Made by a program: the position numbers and the translations under genes. From Neoechinorhynchus agilis (Eukaryota; Acanthocephala): DNA of 64,000 nt. Below are positions 1-9,743 of the stretch, one piece after another (within the stretch, counting starts at the first letter, position 1; each line of letters starts with the position of its first letter). The stretch lies in NCBI GenBank assembly GCA_051530055.1, contig CM121341.1:6510001-6574000 (forward strand), read 5' to 3'. Under the pieces are notes generated by a model. That model was given only the letters and a program-made list of their open reading frames with translations, had not been told where the DNA came from and searched no databases.

Positions 1-39
1 TGTAGCAACTCTGTAAATCACAGTAAATGCTTCCATGAG

Positions 40-720
40 CTACGGAATCGCCAAATTTCTATTGTACTGATGGGGCCAATAGGCGTTTGCGGTTTCGTTC
101 TGAAAATGATTCGTGCCACAAAAGTAATAGTCGTTTGCGTGGTAATATTCAGCCGAAAAATAATGATGCTGTACGTCCGAAATCTTCGCAGGATTTCCAA
201 TGTGATTGTTCATGTCGCTGCCGCAAACAATTTTCCCCACAGTTTGCTTTCTATCTTTAAAGCGACGGTTTCCAAACCACGACTAAAAACGCTTCTGACA
301 AACAATATTTCCGAAATCTCGACAAACCTTCACATTTTTTGTTGGTATTTGTAATTGAAGTGAAATGTCGTTTTGTGTTTCTTTACTGGGCAATGGATTC
401 GAACGATAAAACTCCTCCAATATCGCTATCTGCTGCTTCGTATATTTCAATCTCGGATTTTTATGTGAGCGGAAGGAGGTAATGTTCTTATGCCTAAGGC
501 AAAATTATTAATATTTAATTTAAAACGCAAACCTTTTCAATATTTTGGTTACACAACTGTGAGAAACCCTCGTCGTTTCCGCAATCGCGAATTTCGGCAA
601 TCCTGCATTTGACAATCTTATTATTTCTCGTTTCAAAAAATCACATAAGAGTTTCCTCTGACATACGGCCGTCCCATTTGATTCAAGTTCCTTCATTCGA
701 AAATAATAATTCCTTGAAAA
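40..720 (-). pseudogene. Paired-type homeobox gene, copy A (paired box broken)
   Basis: Read on the minus strand, three exons match copy B at 7.4-8.1 kb. Exon 1 (about 533-720) is the paired-box N-terminal (PAI) part. Exon 2 (328-493) holds homeodomain helices 1-2 (QQIAILEEFY). Exon 3 (40-282) begins with recognition helix SWFGNRRFKDRK. Introns are 39 and 45 bp with GT..AG ends. Exon 2 and exon 3 are open, and exon 3 ends with a natural-looking tail (PHQYNRNLAIP then stop at 40-42). Exon 1 differs from copy B by small indels around 640-700 that lose the start codon and shift the frame, so this copy cannot make the paired domain. The gene is head to head with the LRR gene at 1428. Homeodomain identity is firm; the call of a dead copy rests on comparison with copy B. 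Confidence 0.72.
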
Positions 721-1234
721 GAGATCAAATTCTTACCGTAAAACATTTCTATGAAAACGAGTGAGCAAATTATATTTTATAAGAACCGTGAAGCTACATA
801 TCAGTCGCTAATGCTTTCTCCATTTTATACTGATTTTTCACGCTAATGAACATTATCTTTGAATGTAGTAGTTTATTGTTTTTTTGACCATTAAGAAATC
901 CATTAGAAAAAAGATGGACGGTGATTGGCTATTTGCTTGATTAAATGGAGAAACTAATTAAAGTAGGAGGTAATGATTTCGGCGATTGAATACCAATACT
1001 TTCAAATGTGATTTACGATGCAAATTGATTCCTTTATATTATTACATTTCGTGCCTTATCAGTGCTTATCATCCTCGACATGCCACAATCAAACAACTAT
1101 TAGAAGTGTCCATTGACTTTATTTGAGGCTCTCAGAATACCAAAATAGAAAAGAGCTTGTCACTGACGTAGACACCAGTCTCGGTTACACCTTGCGAGAT
1201 AACCTTAACTACGTAAAGTAACCTCAACACAGTC
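721..1234. promoter_or_regulatory. Shared intergenic region between divergent homeobox and LRR genes
   Basis: This AT-rich stretch of about 0.5 kb lies between the minus-strand homeobox gene and the plus-strand LRR gene. It is conserved at 8075-8582 and, with small changes, at 23041-23550, where the homeobox gene itself is gone. No open reading frame is evident. Retention in all three LRR loci suggests it carries upstream control elements, but no specific factor site was recognised. Confidence 0.4.
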
Positions 1235-1427
1235 CCAAGCAAACATTTCTAAAAATTTAGTATAAAACGCGAGACAAGACTCGTAGTCGTCTAAGACTAC
1301 ATTTAGACAATGAATCTCCAACTTTTACGATGTGAGGTAACCTCAACACGAGTCCCAAGTAAACATTTCTAAAAAATTTAGTATAAAACGCGAGGCAAGA
1401 CCCGTAGTCCTCGACTAAAATCGTGCA
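1235..1427 (+). promoter_or_regulatory. Tandemly duplicated LRR core promoter
   Basis: Two near-identical promoter units lie in tandem. Each has an AACCTCAACAC..GTCCCAAG stretch and a TATA box TATAAAAC (1261-1268 and 1382-1389), followed by a conserved GACTCGTAGTC or GACCCGTAGTCC leader motif. The second unit sits 39 bp before the LRR start codon. The first is followed by a relic start (short frame at 1310). Copy B at 8583-8792 has the same double arrangement, and so does the decayed copy at 11.8 kb. Confidence 0.6.
1310..1372 (+). other. Short upstream frame, relic of an LRR start
   Basis: An ATG directly after the first promoter unit opens a 20-codon frame (MNLQLLRCEV...) that resembles the first residues of the LRR proteins (MNFQLFVLSF in the 23.7 kb copy) before diverging. 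It ends inside the second promoter unit. It is best read as the truncated start of an older tandem LRR gene. If transcribed it would also be an upstream ORF. Confidence 0.4.
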
Positions 1428-2579
1428 ATGAATATCCTATTCTTTGTCTTAAGTTTTCTATTTGGCCTACTGGTTTACGGAGATACAAGACCGTCAGACA
1501 AATGCGTTATCTTACATTCGAATAGAGTAAATTTTGCGATTCAGTGTAGTTCCCGCCATGACAATGCCACTACACTTATTGAAGCTTTAAACTCGAAAGC
1601 AAATGAATCAGTAGTCAGTCTTTCAATTGCAGGTGTTGGTATCGATGAAATTCCAAATAATCTATCTGACCTACTACCAAATGTTACCACCTTAAAGCTT
1701 AAAAATGCACCATCAAAGGAATATGAGATATGCACGAATATTTTCAAGAATATTGAGGTACTTGAGTTGATAAATATGAATATAAGTGAAATGAAATTTA
1801 CTACACCGCATCCAAATCTCATAGAATTAACAATAGTAGGTGGGGAGATGACAAAACTGGATAAATCATTTGGAACAAACCTTCCTAATCTTGAAAGTCT
1901 CTCTATTACCTCCAGTAAACTGTCAAGTCTTGGAGCAATCAAAAAGATATGTTCACTTCGGATCTTAAACCTGCGTGAAAATAAGATAACTTCACTCGAT
2001 ATTGACAACGCGACTCGTTTCCCATATCTTATGGTTCTCGATCTGGACGGAAACGCCATTGAATCTGTTGCAATCGATCACAGCGCCCTACCAGAACTCA
2101 TAAATCTTTATATTGATTTCCACGGCGATCTTAATCAATTAATTACAGGTCTGAACTTACCAGAGCTAAAAGAATTGATGGTGAGAAAGTCGAATAGTAA
2201 GATACTTAATGTTCCTAACCTGGAAAACCTGCCTAAGCTGAAAGATTTGCATTTTGAGGAAGGCAAATTGGAAAGCGTGCCGATTGGTAACAAACAGACT
2301 AATGCTACGATATCATTTCTTAGCCTTGCAAATAACAATATCAGTATTGTAAATGAATCGGATTTTGAAGGATGGACGAATCTACGTATACTTCATTTAA
2401 ATCAAAACAACATCAAGAAGTTATCATCGAATTCATTTTCGAAGCTAATTAATTTAAGATTTCTTTATTTAAGAAACAACTCTATTTCGGAATCATACAA
2501 CGACACTTTCCTAGGTCTACCAAGTCCCACATCAGTGTTCCTTGGCGGAAATCCGATAACTTCTGGACGCGGCGAGTAA
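1428..2579 (+). CDS. Secreted leucine-rich-repeat protein, copy 1 (383 aa)
   Basis: A single-exon gene. Residues 1-18 form a clear signal peptide (MNILFFVLSFLFGLLVYG). Two cysteines follow (DKCVILH and AIQCSS), then about 12-13 irregular leucine-rich repeats of the L..L.L..N.I type, most regular near the C-terminus (LRILHLNQNNIKKL, LRFLYLRNNSISE). There is no transmembrane helix, GPI signal or cysteine cap at the C-terminus, so the product is predicted to be secreted and soluble. Three paralogues lie in the window (8793, 11982, 23688), plus a relic near 61.2 kb. A twin TATA promoter precedes it and an AATAAA-type signal follows near 2619. The ligand and role cannot be read from the sequence. 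Confidence 0.85.
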   Translation: MNILFFVLSFLFGLLVYGDTRPSDKCVILHSNRVNFAIQCSSRHDNATTLIEALNSKANESVVSLSIAGVGIDEIPNNLSDLLPNVTTLKLKNAPSKEYEICTNIFKNIEVLELINMNISEMKFTTPHPNLIELTIVGGEMTKLDKSFGTNLPNLESLSITSSKLSSLGAIKKICSLRILNLRENKITSLDIDNATRFPYLMVLDLDGNAIESVAIDHSALPELINLYIDFHGDLNQLITGLNLPELKELMVRKSNSKILNVPNLENLPKLKDLHFEEGKLESVPIGNKQTNATISFLSLANNNISIVNESDFEGWTNLRILHLNQNNIKKLSSNSFSKLINLRFLYLRNNSISESYNDTFLGLPSPTSVFLGGNPITSGRGE

Positions 2580-3165
2580 AAACCAACCGGAATGAAATCC
2601 ACAAATGGAAAAAGGTCAATAAATTAAATGACGCTTTACTTTTGAGTTGTGTGCTTAAATCGTGTTACCAAAGTCATCGAATTTTTAAATCAGTGAGAAT
2701 GCAATAATAATTCGATGCCATTTTCATCCGAAACTCCTTTTAAAGTAAAATCACTCCATTCTCGCCTGGCTCTCCTACTTTTCTCACATTCGATGCAAAG
2801 TATCTTTACGGCAATTTATTTCATTTCCAAATGCACGAAGAGGAGGACCCATGTCCCCGTTTGGGTGCTCGTAAACACTCGAGTTCTGATTGGGTCTTCA
2901 AATTTAATTGTCTGAGCGCCGATAAAAACACATTGATTTTTTGATTGAGATGCAAAGATTCGATTTGCGTTCACGCTTTTTTCTCGGCCCATTCGCGCAC
3001 AAAGTCGAGACGCGATTTAAAAACTTTTGGGAACAAAATTCAAAACTTTTTTTCGATTCCAATGAAAGAGTTGGAGATGTTTTGAGCAAGAATACAATGG
3101 TATCAAAGTTTGGCTCTTGTAGGCACGAAATTATTAATTATGATCATCAAAAGTATAGAATCGAT
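2580..3165. other. Intergenic, no gene recognised
   Basis: This contains the LRR 3' untranslated region with AATAAA near 2619, then AT-rich sequence repeated at 9744-10330. Open frames here are short and not preserved between the two copies. Confidence 0.4.
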
Positions 3166-3170
3166 AATTG

Positions 3171-3226
3171 TGACGTCACTCGAACGCTTGAAAATTACGT
3201 GCCGATAGTCGTGTTCAGTGACGTCA
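3171..3226. promoter_or_regulatory. Paired palindromic TGACGTCA sites
   Basis: Two full palindromic cAMP-response-element cores TGACGTCA occur at 3171-3178 and 3219-3226, 48 bp apart start to start. They lie about 70-125 bp upstream of the ATG at 3296. Both are kept at 10336-10343 and 10384-10391 in the duplicate. TGACGTCA is the known binding core for CREB/ATF-type bZIP factors; use here is an inference from position and conservation. Confidence 0.5.
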
Positions 3227-3295
3227 CCATAAGTCTCGCGAATCTGGAAGAACGCTGCATCGATAGAAAAAATCGATGGCAAATAAAGCACGAAA

Positions 3296-3838
3296 ATGCG
3301 CGAGGACGGCATGATAACGCGATCGATGTGTCGGAGGTTGGTTCAAACGAGCGAGAATCCTGACGATGCGGATCTATCGATTCCTATTGAACGTCGAATG
3401 ATTTCCGATCGGTCGGAGTGCTTGTGCTATGCAAGTAAACAAGAAGTTTTGAAGAAGACTGGATGTGATATTGGTAATCGGTATCTTTTTTTGTGAATGT
3501 TTATCCTCGCTTACAAATCTTACAATAGGTCCTCAACGCCCACAAATCGGGCTGCTTTATACATTAAATCACAAAAGGAAATTCCTCCAGAATTAAGCTT
3601 TAGAGCTAAGCGAGCTCATTATAACTACGCAGAATCGTAAGTATCGTGGCTGTACCGTTTTAATTTTGTTTTCTTCTTAAAAAGAGAAAGCTATTTGTTG
3701 CCAGACACAGAAGATTTGAACAGATCAAATTCGATGGTCCGCGATAGTTTTAGACGAAGGCTAGTGTCTCAGCGGCATAATTTAGCCAACCGACATTTAG
3801 AATTCGAAATGGTGATAGAATCCAAAAAACCTCGTTAA
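3296..3838 (+). CDS. Unknown 148-residue basic protein, copy A
   Basis: Three exons (3296-3480, 3529-3636, 3685-3838) are separated by two 48-bp GT..AG introns, with phase preserved at both joins. The product has 148 residues, starts MREDGMITRSMCRRL and ends EFEMVIESKKPR. It is charged, with an arginine-rich C-terminal half (DSFRRRLVSQRHNLANRH) likely to be helical. There is no signal peptide, membrane helix or recognised domain. Copy B at 10461-11003 keeps the same structure with a single C/R change seen near the end of exon 1, which supports real coding. The SUN gene starts only 170 bp downstream on the same strand, so the two may be co-transcribed. Function unknown. Confidence 0.65.
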
Positions 3839-4008
3839 ACTATCCAAATATTTTAATGTAATTTTTTGCCTTTATTCCCCGTTTGAAGAGATTTTTTGGA
3901 ATATGATTATCACCTTTAAACAAAAACTAGTACTGGGAATTGTTGAGATCTTTTTCTCTCACTCTGAACGTCGGTTCTATAAAAGAAGTGTCATTAACTG
4001 GGACCGCA

Positions 4009-5011
4009 ATGAATCTCATGGTTACTCGGATCCAATGGTTCATTTCAATGCTTTACATTTCGATCACTGACTACGTTAGACTAATCCGAAACGACACAAC
4101 AATTGGTCGAATAGAGCTTTCAGGCTCAAAAAACAAGCTGTCATTAATTCTGAAAGTGTTGACTGCTCAACTCCTAGGCATTTTGTTGATTGTGTTTCTC
4201 ACGTCTGGTAAGTTGTTTTACACGGTTTCCAAAGTAGAAAAAATGACATATTTGAAGCCAATAAAGACAATGCTGAGATGATTGTCTATGATAAATCACA
4301 AAACGGACAAAGCACCGAGGGTTCCCCGAAGGAACAGCAGGAAACGCAAGTTCAATTGAATACGTCTTTTATAAATTACGCCAGATCGAGATACGGTTCC
4401 GTAGATCTCATCAATCCACGCATTCTCTATCGCTTCTTTTTAAAGTTTCATACATTGAAGCCAGTTCTGATACCAAATCCGTCTGCAAATCAGTCTCATC
4501 GGTTCGATGGCGGCGGTGGTGGCCGTTTACTCGATCGACCTATCTGATTCAGGCAGATCCAACCAATATAATAAAGGTTTGATATAATGTTTAATGAGAA
4601 GATCCTCTATGTGTTTGAATAGAGCAACTTGGAACCTGGATTTTGTTGGTGTTTTGTGGGATCCCACGGATCCGTGGATATTTCGTGGGTACACAATATA
4701 ACGATCACCGGTTGGACGTATAAACATTGCCGTCGATACGAAACGAAAACTCCGGATTCGGCACCTAGGCAAATGTCGCTATTTGTAAGTGTACAAGTAA
4801 TTCCCTTTAACTCCATTATCTACTGTTTTAGAACCAAAGACTCAACCAGAGCATTGGAGATTTCGAATTCCTTTACGAAGATTATAAGCAATCGTTCAGT
4901 CTAAAGAATACGGTTTACACTGATCAAATGCAAATCAAGGTCCTTTCTAATTGGGGGAATCAGTATTTCACCTGCTTATACAAAGTCAAGTTCGTGGGTC
5001 CGAACATGTGA
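4009..5011 (+). CDS. SUN-domain nuclear envelope protein (269 aa)
   Basis: Five exons (4009-4207, 4258-4395, 4446-4576, 4623-4784, 4832-5011) join in frame across introns of 50, 50, 46 and 47 bp. The second donor, at 4396, is the weakest call. Residues about 46-67 form one membrane helix (ILKVLTAQLLGILLIVFL). The C-terminal half is a SUN domain, with family landmarks PGFCWCFVGSHGSVDIS and, near the end, VLSNWGNQYFTCLYKVKFVG. SUN proteins span the inner nuclear membrane and bind KASH proteins in the perinuclear space (LINC complex). At 269 residues this is a short member with almost no coiled-coil stalk. The start ATG at 4009 is the first in frame. Silent and conservative differences from copy B at 4080 (V-R-L) support the exon 1 frame. 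Confidence 0.82.
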
Positions 5012-5900
5012 CGGTTTTGGGTTCTTACTCACTAGTATAAATTTCTGTTCTTGTTTGAGAAAATAGCACCCGCTTTTCGAACATCATTTCATTCAAAAAA
5101 GCACGTTTATTATTATGTTGATCGCTAAGTCCAATGTATTTATATCGCTTTGTGCAGGACCGACTTGGAAATTTTTGAAAATACCCCGTTCGTCCATATC
5201 ACAAGAGAACTCCTATTATCATGGGTGTATATTTAAATCAAAACCTCAGCTAAAAAACCTTTCTGATCTAGTATACCGCATTTCCTTTCTACGACTGCGA
5301 AATGGTATTCGTTGGTGAAACAGTGAGCTGTTCAAGGAAACTCGTCGACGTGAAAAAAGAAGGCTTTAAGAAGTGGCGATATGACTTCAGCGATTAACCC
5401 GAGACCACGTATCATCAAAGTAACTTTTAATTCACCTATCAGTGCCTACCTCTTTCTTAACAAGAGATACAAACTCCTTTACTTCACAACTTTCTTTTCG
5501 TATCTATCCACATTAGAACTCATCACAAAATAATTCCACCGCCTCTCCAAACTTAACCCAGATATCATCTTCCCAATGTAACCCTTCACTTTTAGCGAAC
5601 ATCCACAAACATCTCCCCATCCCAAAATGTCGAAGAATATGCGACTTCCTAGTTTCTTTGATTACGTGTAACTCCACCGGCGCCCGAATAACCACAAAGG
5701 TCAATCTCCCTGCCCTTCCACATTAAATACTCTCTTTTTCCCGAATCAAGTAAATAATTATCTTTCTACTCCTACTCAAAATCACACCGTAGCTGATTCA
5801 CACCAAGTCTGAGCTCTAAACTCATTTCTACCATTACTAATCACTCATCCTAGCTCAAGTTTTCGATTCGCCCCGGACTTCACTCTTTGGGATAATTAAT
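5012..5900. other. Intergenic and probable LINE 5' region
   Basis: No host gene is recognised. From about 5500 the composition changes to C/T-rich on plus, with frames that run toward the LINE endonuclease at 5990, so this is probably the degraded 5' part or ORF1 region of that element. Confidence 0.35.
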
Positions 5901-5929
5901 CGTTCTATATCGGCATCCTGTAGCGATTC

Positions 5930-7404
5930 CTGCCTTAATCCATACCCGCAACGAGAAACACAACTCCAATCTCCCACACTTCCGCCCCCGGTTTGCCGAA
6001 ATTCAAAAATCCCTTCCCTACCGTAATCTATCCCAATATTCGTAGCGTCCTTCCTAAACTGGATGAAATTTCATCTACCTCAAAAGGCCACGTAGTCATC
6101 TTAACAGAAACGTGGCTTACTCCCTTCAACAGCGATTCAGTCATCCTTCCCGGGAGTCTCTTCCCTTCCATACGGACCGCGAGGACCGTCCAGGGCGGGG
6201 TCTCAATTTACGTACGACAATCACTACCATAATCTTTATCTCTTATAAGCTCTCTACAAAACCCGATCTAGAATTCATCGCAGTCCATTTCATAGCTCCT
6301 CTGAGAAACGGCCTTAGAGAATCCACAATTGCTGGCGTCTATCGCCCTCCTGCCTCTCGTCCTGAGTCCTCTTTGCGCCAACTTGATTCCATGTTGCTCC
6401 GCAAATTCATACCATTTCTTAATTGCAGGGCACTTCAATAAACTGTTTTTTCTCTCACCTTTCTCTGAGTTTCGTCAACTAATTGGACGCACAAAGTGTT
6501 GACCAATAGCGGCGCCTACTCATCCGCATCAAAACTACGCCCCTCCGCAAACTCTTAGCACTCTTCGGACCTCATCACTTCCTCCACCTCACCTCAGCGT
6601 TTAAAATCAATTCGTTTACCCGTCTGGGATAAAGAAGATCATAACATTTACAATTGTATTAAATTGTTCAATTCTATGATTCACACCATCCACTATGGCA
6701 ACACAAATTACTCTTCCTACAAAGGCAAGCGTCTAAGGCCCATCGCAATCAATCTCCAGACTCTCCCCGTTTAGAAATAGCTCTAATTAACAAAATACAT
6801 ATCGCCCGCAAAAACTTCCTTGCCTCTAAAATTCGATCAGGACATGGTGGCGGGCCGTCAAGAACTCTCTCTTGGTCTACGCTACCCGGATCCCTTCCCT
6901 AATTTGTCTTCAATTGAATTAAAACAGGTTCTAGATTTCATTAATCTGATCCTCTACCCTGACTCAATTTACAATCACTGCTCCACATCAGTCACCACAC
7001 AATCTTTCACGCCTACACCTGAAACTTTTGTCAACTCGCCGATACTCTCCTTAGTTTCATCATATCAAGTCCTACAACATCTCAAGAAATTACCTGGAAA
7101 TTCGTCCTCTCAATCCGAAATCCCAAACTGGACTCTTCGCAGCATCATGCCCGAGCTCATCGAACATCTTACCCACATCATAAACCACAGCGTTTTATAT
7201 GGCATCTACTCCTCATGCCTGAAAACTGCTAAAGTTATACTTGCTCCAAAAAAGGGCATCCTATTTCGGCCGAATCATTCCGCCCAATTTCCATTCTGCC
7301 CGCTCTTTCAAAAATCATCGAAAAATGTTTGAAATCTCACCTTCTTTCACTTCACGAAAAGTTATTGCCCTACAATTTGGCTTCCGACCCAGATTTTCTG
7401 CAAT
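5930..7404 (+). mobile_element. CR1/Jockey-like LINE fragment with AP endonuclease and start of RT
   Basis: On plus, 5993-6232 encodes an apurinic-type endonuclease core (NIRSVLPKLDEI, VVILTETWLTP, GGVSIYVR) and 6240-6440 continues it (YRPPASRPESSLRQLD). From about 7030 the start of a reverse transcriptase follows (LRSIMPELIEHLTHIINHS, LKTAKVILAPKKG, QFGFRPRFS). The element is internally shortened, has several frame changes, and ends abruptly at 7404 where duplication copy B begins. A near-identical endonuclease segment lies at 31690-32270. Confidence 0.75.
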
Positions 7405-8074
7405 CGCCAAAGTTTCTATTGTACTGATGGGGCCAATAGGCGTTTGCGGTTTCGTTCTGAAAATGATTCGTGCCACAAAAGTAATAGTCGTTTGCGTGGT
7501 AATATTCAGCCGAAAAATAATGATGCTGTACGTCCGAAATCTTCGCAGGATTTCCAATGTGATTGTTCATGTCGCTGCCGCAAACAATTTTCCCCACAGT
7601 TTGCTTTCTATCTTTAAAGCGACGGTTTCCAAACCACGACTAAAAACGCTTCTGACAAACAATATTTCCGAAATCTCAACAAACCTTCACATTTTTTGTT
7701 GGTATTTGTAATTGAAGTGAAATGTCGTTTTGTGTTTCTTTACTGGGCAATGGATTCGAACGATAAAACTCCTCCAATATCGCTATCTGCTGCTTCGTAT
7801 ATTTCAATCTCGGATTTTTATGTGAGCGGAAGGAGGTAATGTTCTTATGCCTAAGGCAAAATTATTAATATTTAATTTAAAACGCAAACCTTTTCAATAT
7901 TTTGGTTACACAACTGTGAGAAACCCTCGTTGTTTCCGCAATTGCGAATTTCGGCAATCCTGCATTTGACAATCTTATTATTTCTCGTTTCAAAAAATCA
8001 CATAGAGTTTCCCCTCTGACATACGGCCGTCCCATTTGATTCAGAGTTCCTTCATTCGAAATTAATAATTTCAT
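7370..8074 (-). CDS. Minimal paired + homeodomain transcription factor, copy B (tail fused to LINE)
   Basis: Three exons on minus (8074-7890, 7850-7685, 7639-7370) have introns of 39 and 45 bp and keep phase. Residues about 12-62 are the N-terminal half (PAI) of a paired domain: NQMGRPYVRGETL, then VSHSCVTKILKR, which match NQLGGVFVNGRPL and VSHGCVSKIL of Pax proteins. There is no RED half. After a linker of about 15 residues comes a homeodomain (LKYTKQQIAILEEFY, then SWFGNRRFKDRK). W48, F49, N51 and R53 are kept, but position 50 is glycine and 47 is serine, both unusual. The last codons come from the LINE at 7370-7405, replacing the native end seen in copy A. Predicted sequence-specific DNA-binding regulator. 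Expression unknown; family identity is strong. Confidence 0.75.
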
Positions 8075-8582
8075 GAAAAGAGATCAAATTCTTACCATAA
8101 GACATTTCTATGAAAACGAGTGAGCAAATTATATTTTATAAGAACCGTGAAGCTACATATCGGTATTCGCTAATGCTTTCTCCATTTTATACTGATTTTT
8201 CACGCTAATGAACATTATCTTTGAATGTAGTAGTTTATTGTTTTTTTGACCATTAAGAAATCCATTAGAAAAAAGATGGACGGTGATTGGCTATTTGCTC
8301 GATTAAATGGAGAAACTAATTAAAGTAGGAGGTAATGATTTCGGCGATTAAATACCAATACTTTCAAATGTGATTTACGATGCAAATTGATTCCTTTATA
8401 TTATTACATTTCGTGCCTTATCAGTGCTTATCATCCTCGACATGCCACAATCAAACAACTATTAGAAGTGTCCATTTGAGACTTTATTTGAGGCTCTAAG
8501 AATACCAAAATAGAAAAGGGCTTGTCACTGACGTAGACATCCAGTCTCGGTTACACCTTGCGAGATAACCTTAACTACGTAA

Positions 8583-8792
8583 AGTAACCTCAACACGAGT
8601 CCCAAGCAAACATTTCTAAAAAATTTAGTATAAAACGCGAGACAAGACTCGTAGTCGTCGACTAAAACTGGGCAATGAATCTCCAACTTTTACGATGTGA
8701 GGTAACCTCAACACGAGTCCCAAGCAAACATTTCTAAAAAATTTAGTATAAAACGCGAGGCAAGACCCGTAGTCCTCGACTAAAATCGTGCA
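8583..8792 (+). promoter_or_regulatory. Tandemly duplicated LRR promoter, copy B
   Basis: Same double unit as upstream of the first LRR gene, with TATAAAAC at 8629-8636 and 8747-8754 and a relic start (MNLQLL) between them. Confidence 0.55.
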
Positions 8793-9743
8793 ATGAATAT
8801 CCTATTCTTTGTCTTAAGTTTTCTATTTGGCCTACTGGTTTACGGAGATACAAGACCGTCAGACAAATGCGTTATCTTACATTCGAATAGAGTAAATTTT
8901 GCGATTCAGTGTAGTTCCAGCCATGACAATGCCACTACACTTATTGAAGTTTTAAATTCGAAAGCAAATGGACCAGCAACCAGTCTTTCAATTGCAGGTG
9001 TTGGTATCGATGAGATTCCAAATAATCTATCTGACCTACTACCAAATGTTACCAACTTAAGGCTTGAAAATGCACCATCAAAGGAATATGCGATGTGCAC
9101 GAATATTTTCAAGAATATTCAGAGACTTGAGTTGATAAATATGAATATATTTGAAATGGAATTCATGCAGCCGCATCCAAATCTCATAGAATTAACAATA
9201 GTAGGTGGGGAGATGACAAAACTGGATAAATCATTTGGGACAAAACTTCCTAATCTTACAATTCTCTCTATTACTTCTGATTTCCTCGGCGATCTAAATC
9301 AATTAATCCAAAATCTGAACTTACCAGAGCTGACAAGCTTGACTGTCAGAAAAACGAACAGTAAGATACTTAATGTTCCTAACCTGGAAAACCTGCCTAA
9401 GCTGAAATATTTGTATTTTGAGGATGGCAAATTGGAAAGCGTGCCGATTGGTAACAAACAGACTAATGCTACGATATCATTTCTTAGCCTTGCAAATAAC
9501 AATATCAGTATTGTAAATGAATCGGATTTTGAAGGATGGACGAATCTACGTGAACTTTATTTAAATCAAAACAACATCAAGAAGTTATCATCGAATTCAT
9601 TTTCGAAGCTGATTAGTTTATGGTTTCTAGATTTAAGAAACAACTCTATTTCGGAATCATACAACGACACTTTCCTGGGTCTACGAAGTCCCATATTAGT
9701 GCTCGTTGGCGGAAATCCGATAACTTCTGGACGCGGCGAGTAA
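8793..9743 (+). CDS. Secreted leucine-rich-repeat protein, copy 2 (316 aa, internal deletion)
   Basis: Single exon, with the same signal peptide as the 1428 gene and near-identical termini. It lacks 67 residues in the middle: after LSITSD the sequence jumps to FLGDLNQLIQ. The loss is a clean in-frame deletion of about three LRR units (201 bp). The result is still open and could fold as a shorter solenoid. Substitutions relative to copy 1 cluster in the N-terminal third (for example ANESVVS changed to ANGPATS). It ends with the same NPITSGRGE tail. Predicted secreted; partner unknown. Confidence 0.82.
   Translation: MNILFFVLSFLFGLLVYGDTRPSDKCVILHSNRVNFAIQCSSSHDNATTLIEVLNSKANGPATSLSIAGVGIDEIPNNLSDLLPNVTNLRLENAPSKEYAMCTNIFKNIQRLELINMNIFEMEFMQPHPNLIELTIVGGEMTKLDKSFGTKLPNLTILSITSDFLGDLNQLIQNLNLPELTSLTVRKTNSKILNVPNLENLPKLKYLYFEDGKLESVPIGNKQTNATISFLSLANNNISIVNESDFEGWTNLRELYLNQNNIKKLSSNSFSKLISLWFLDLRNNSISESYNDTFLGLRSPILVLVGGNPITSGRGE

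Larger units (their letters stand above)
48..4397. repeat. Segmental duplication, copy A (partner 7405-11564)
   Basis: The sequence from about 48 to about 4397 reappears almost unchanged at about 7405-11564. It carries the same gene set: homeobox gene (-), LRR gene (+), 148-residue gene (+) and SUN gene (+). The two copies differ by scattered single-base changes and a 201-bp in-frame deletion in the copy-B LRR gene, which implies a recent event. The left boundary of copy B falls inside a LINE reverse transcriptase. The right boundary cuts SUN exon 2. Confidence 0.9.

Noticed and set aside
2941-3363. 140-codon plus frame across the TGACGTCA region
   Set aside because: In the duplicate (10109-10528) a T-run length difference shifts the N-terminal half to another frame, so the frame is not conserved. 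It also covers apparent promoter sequence.
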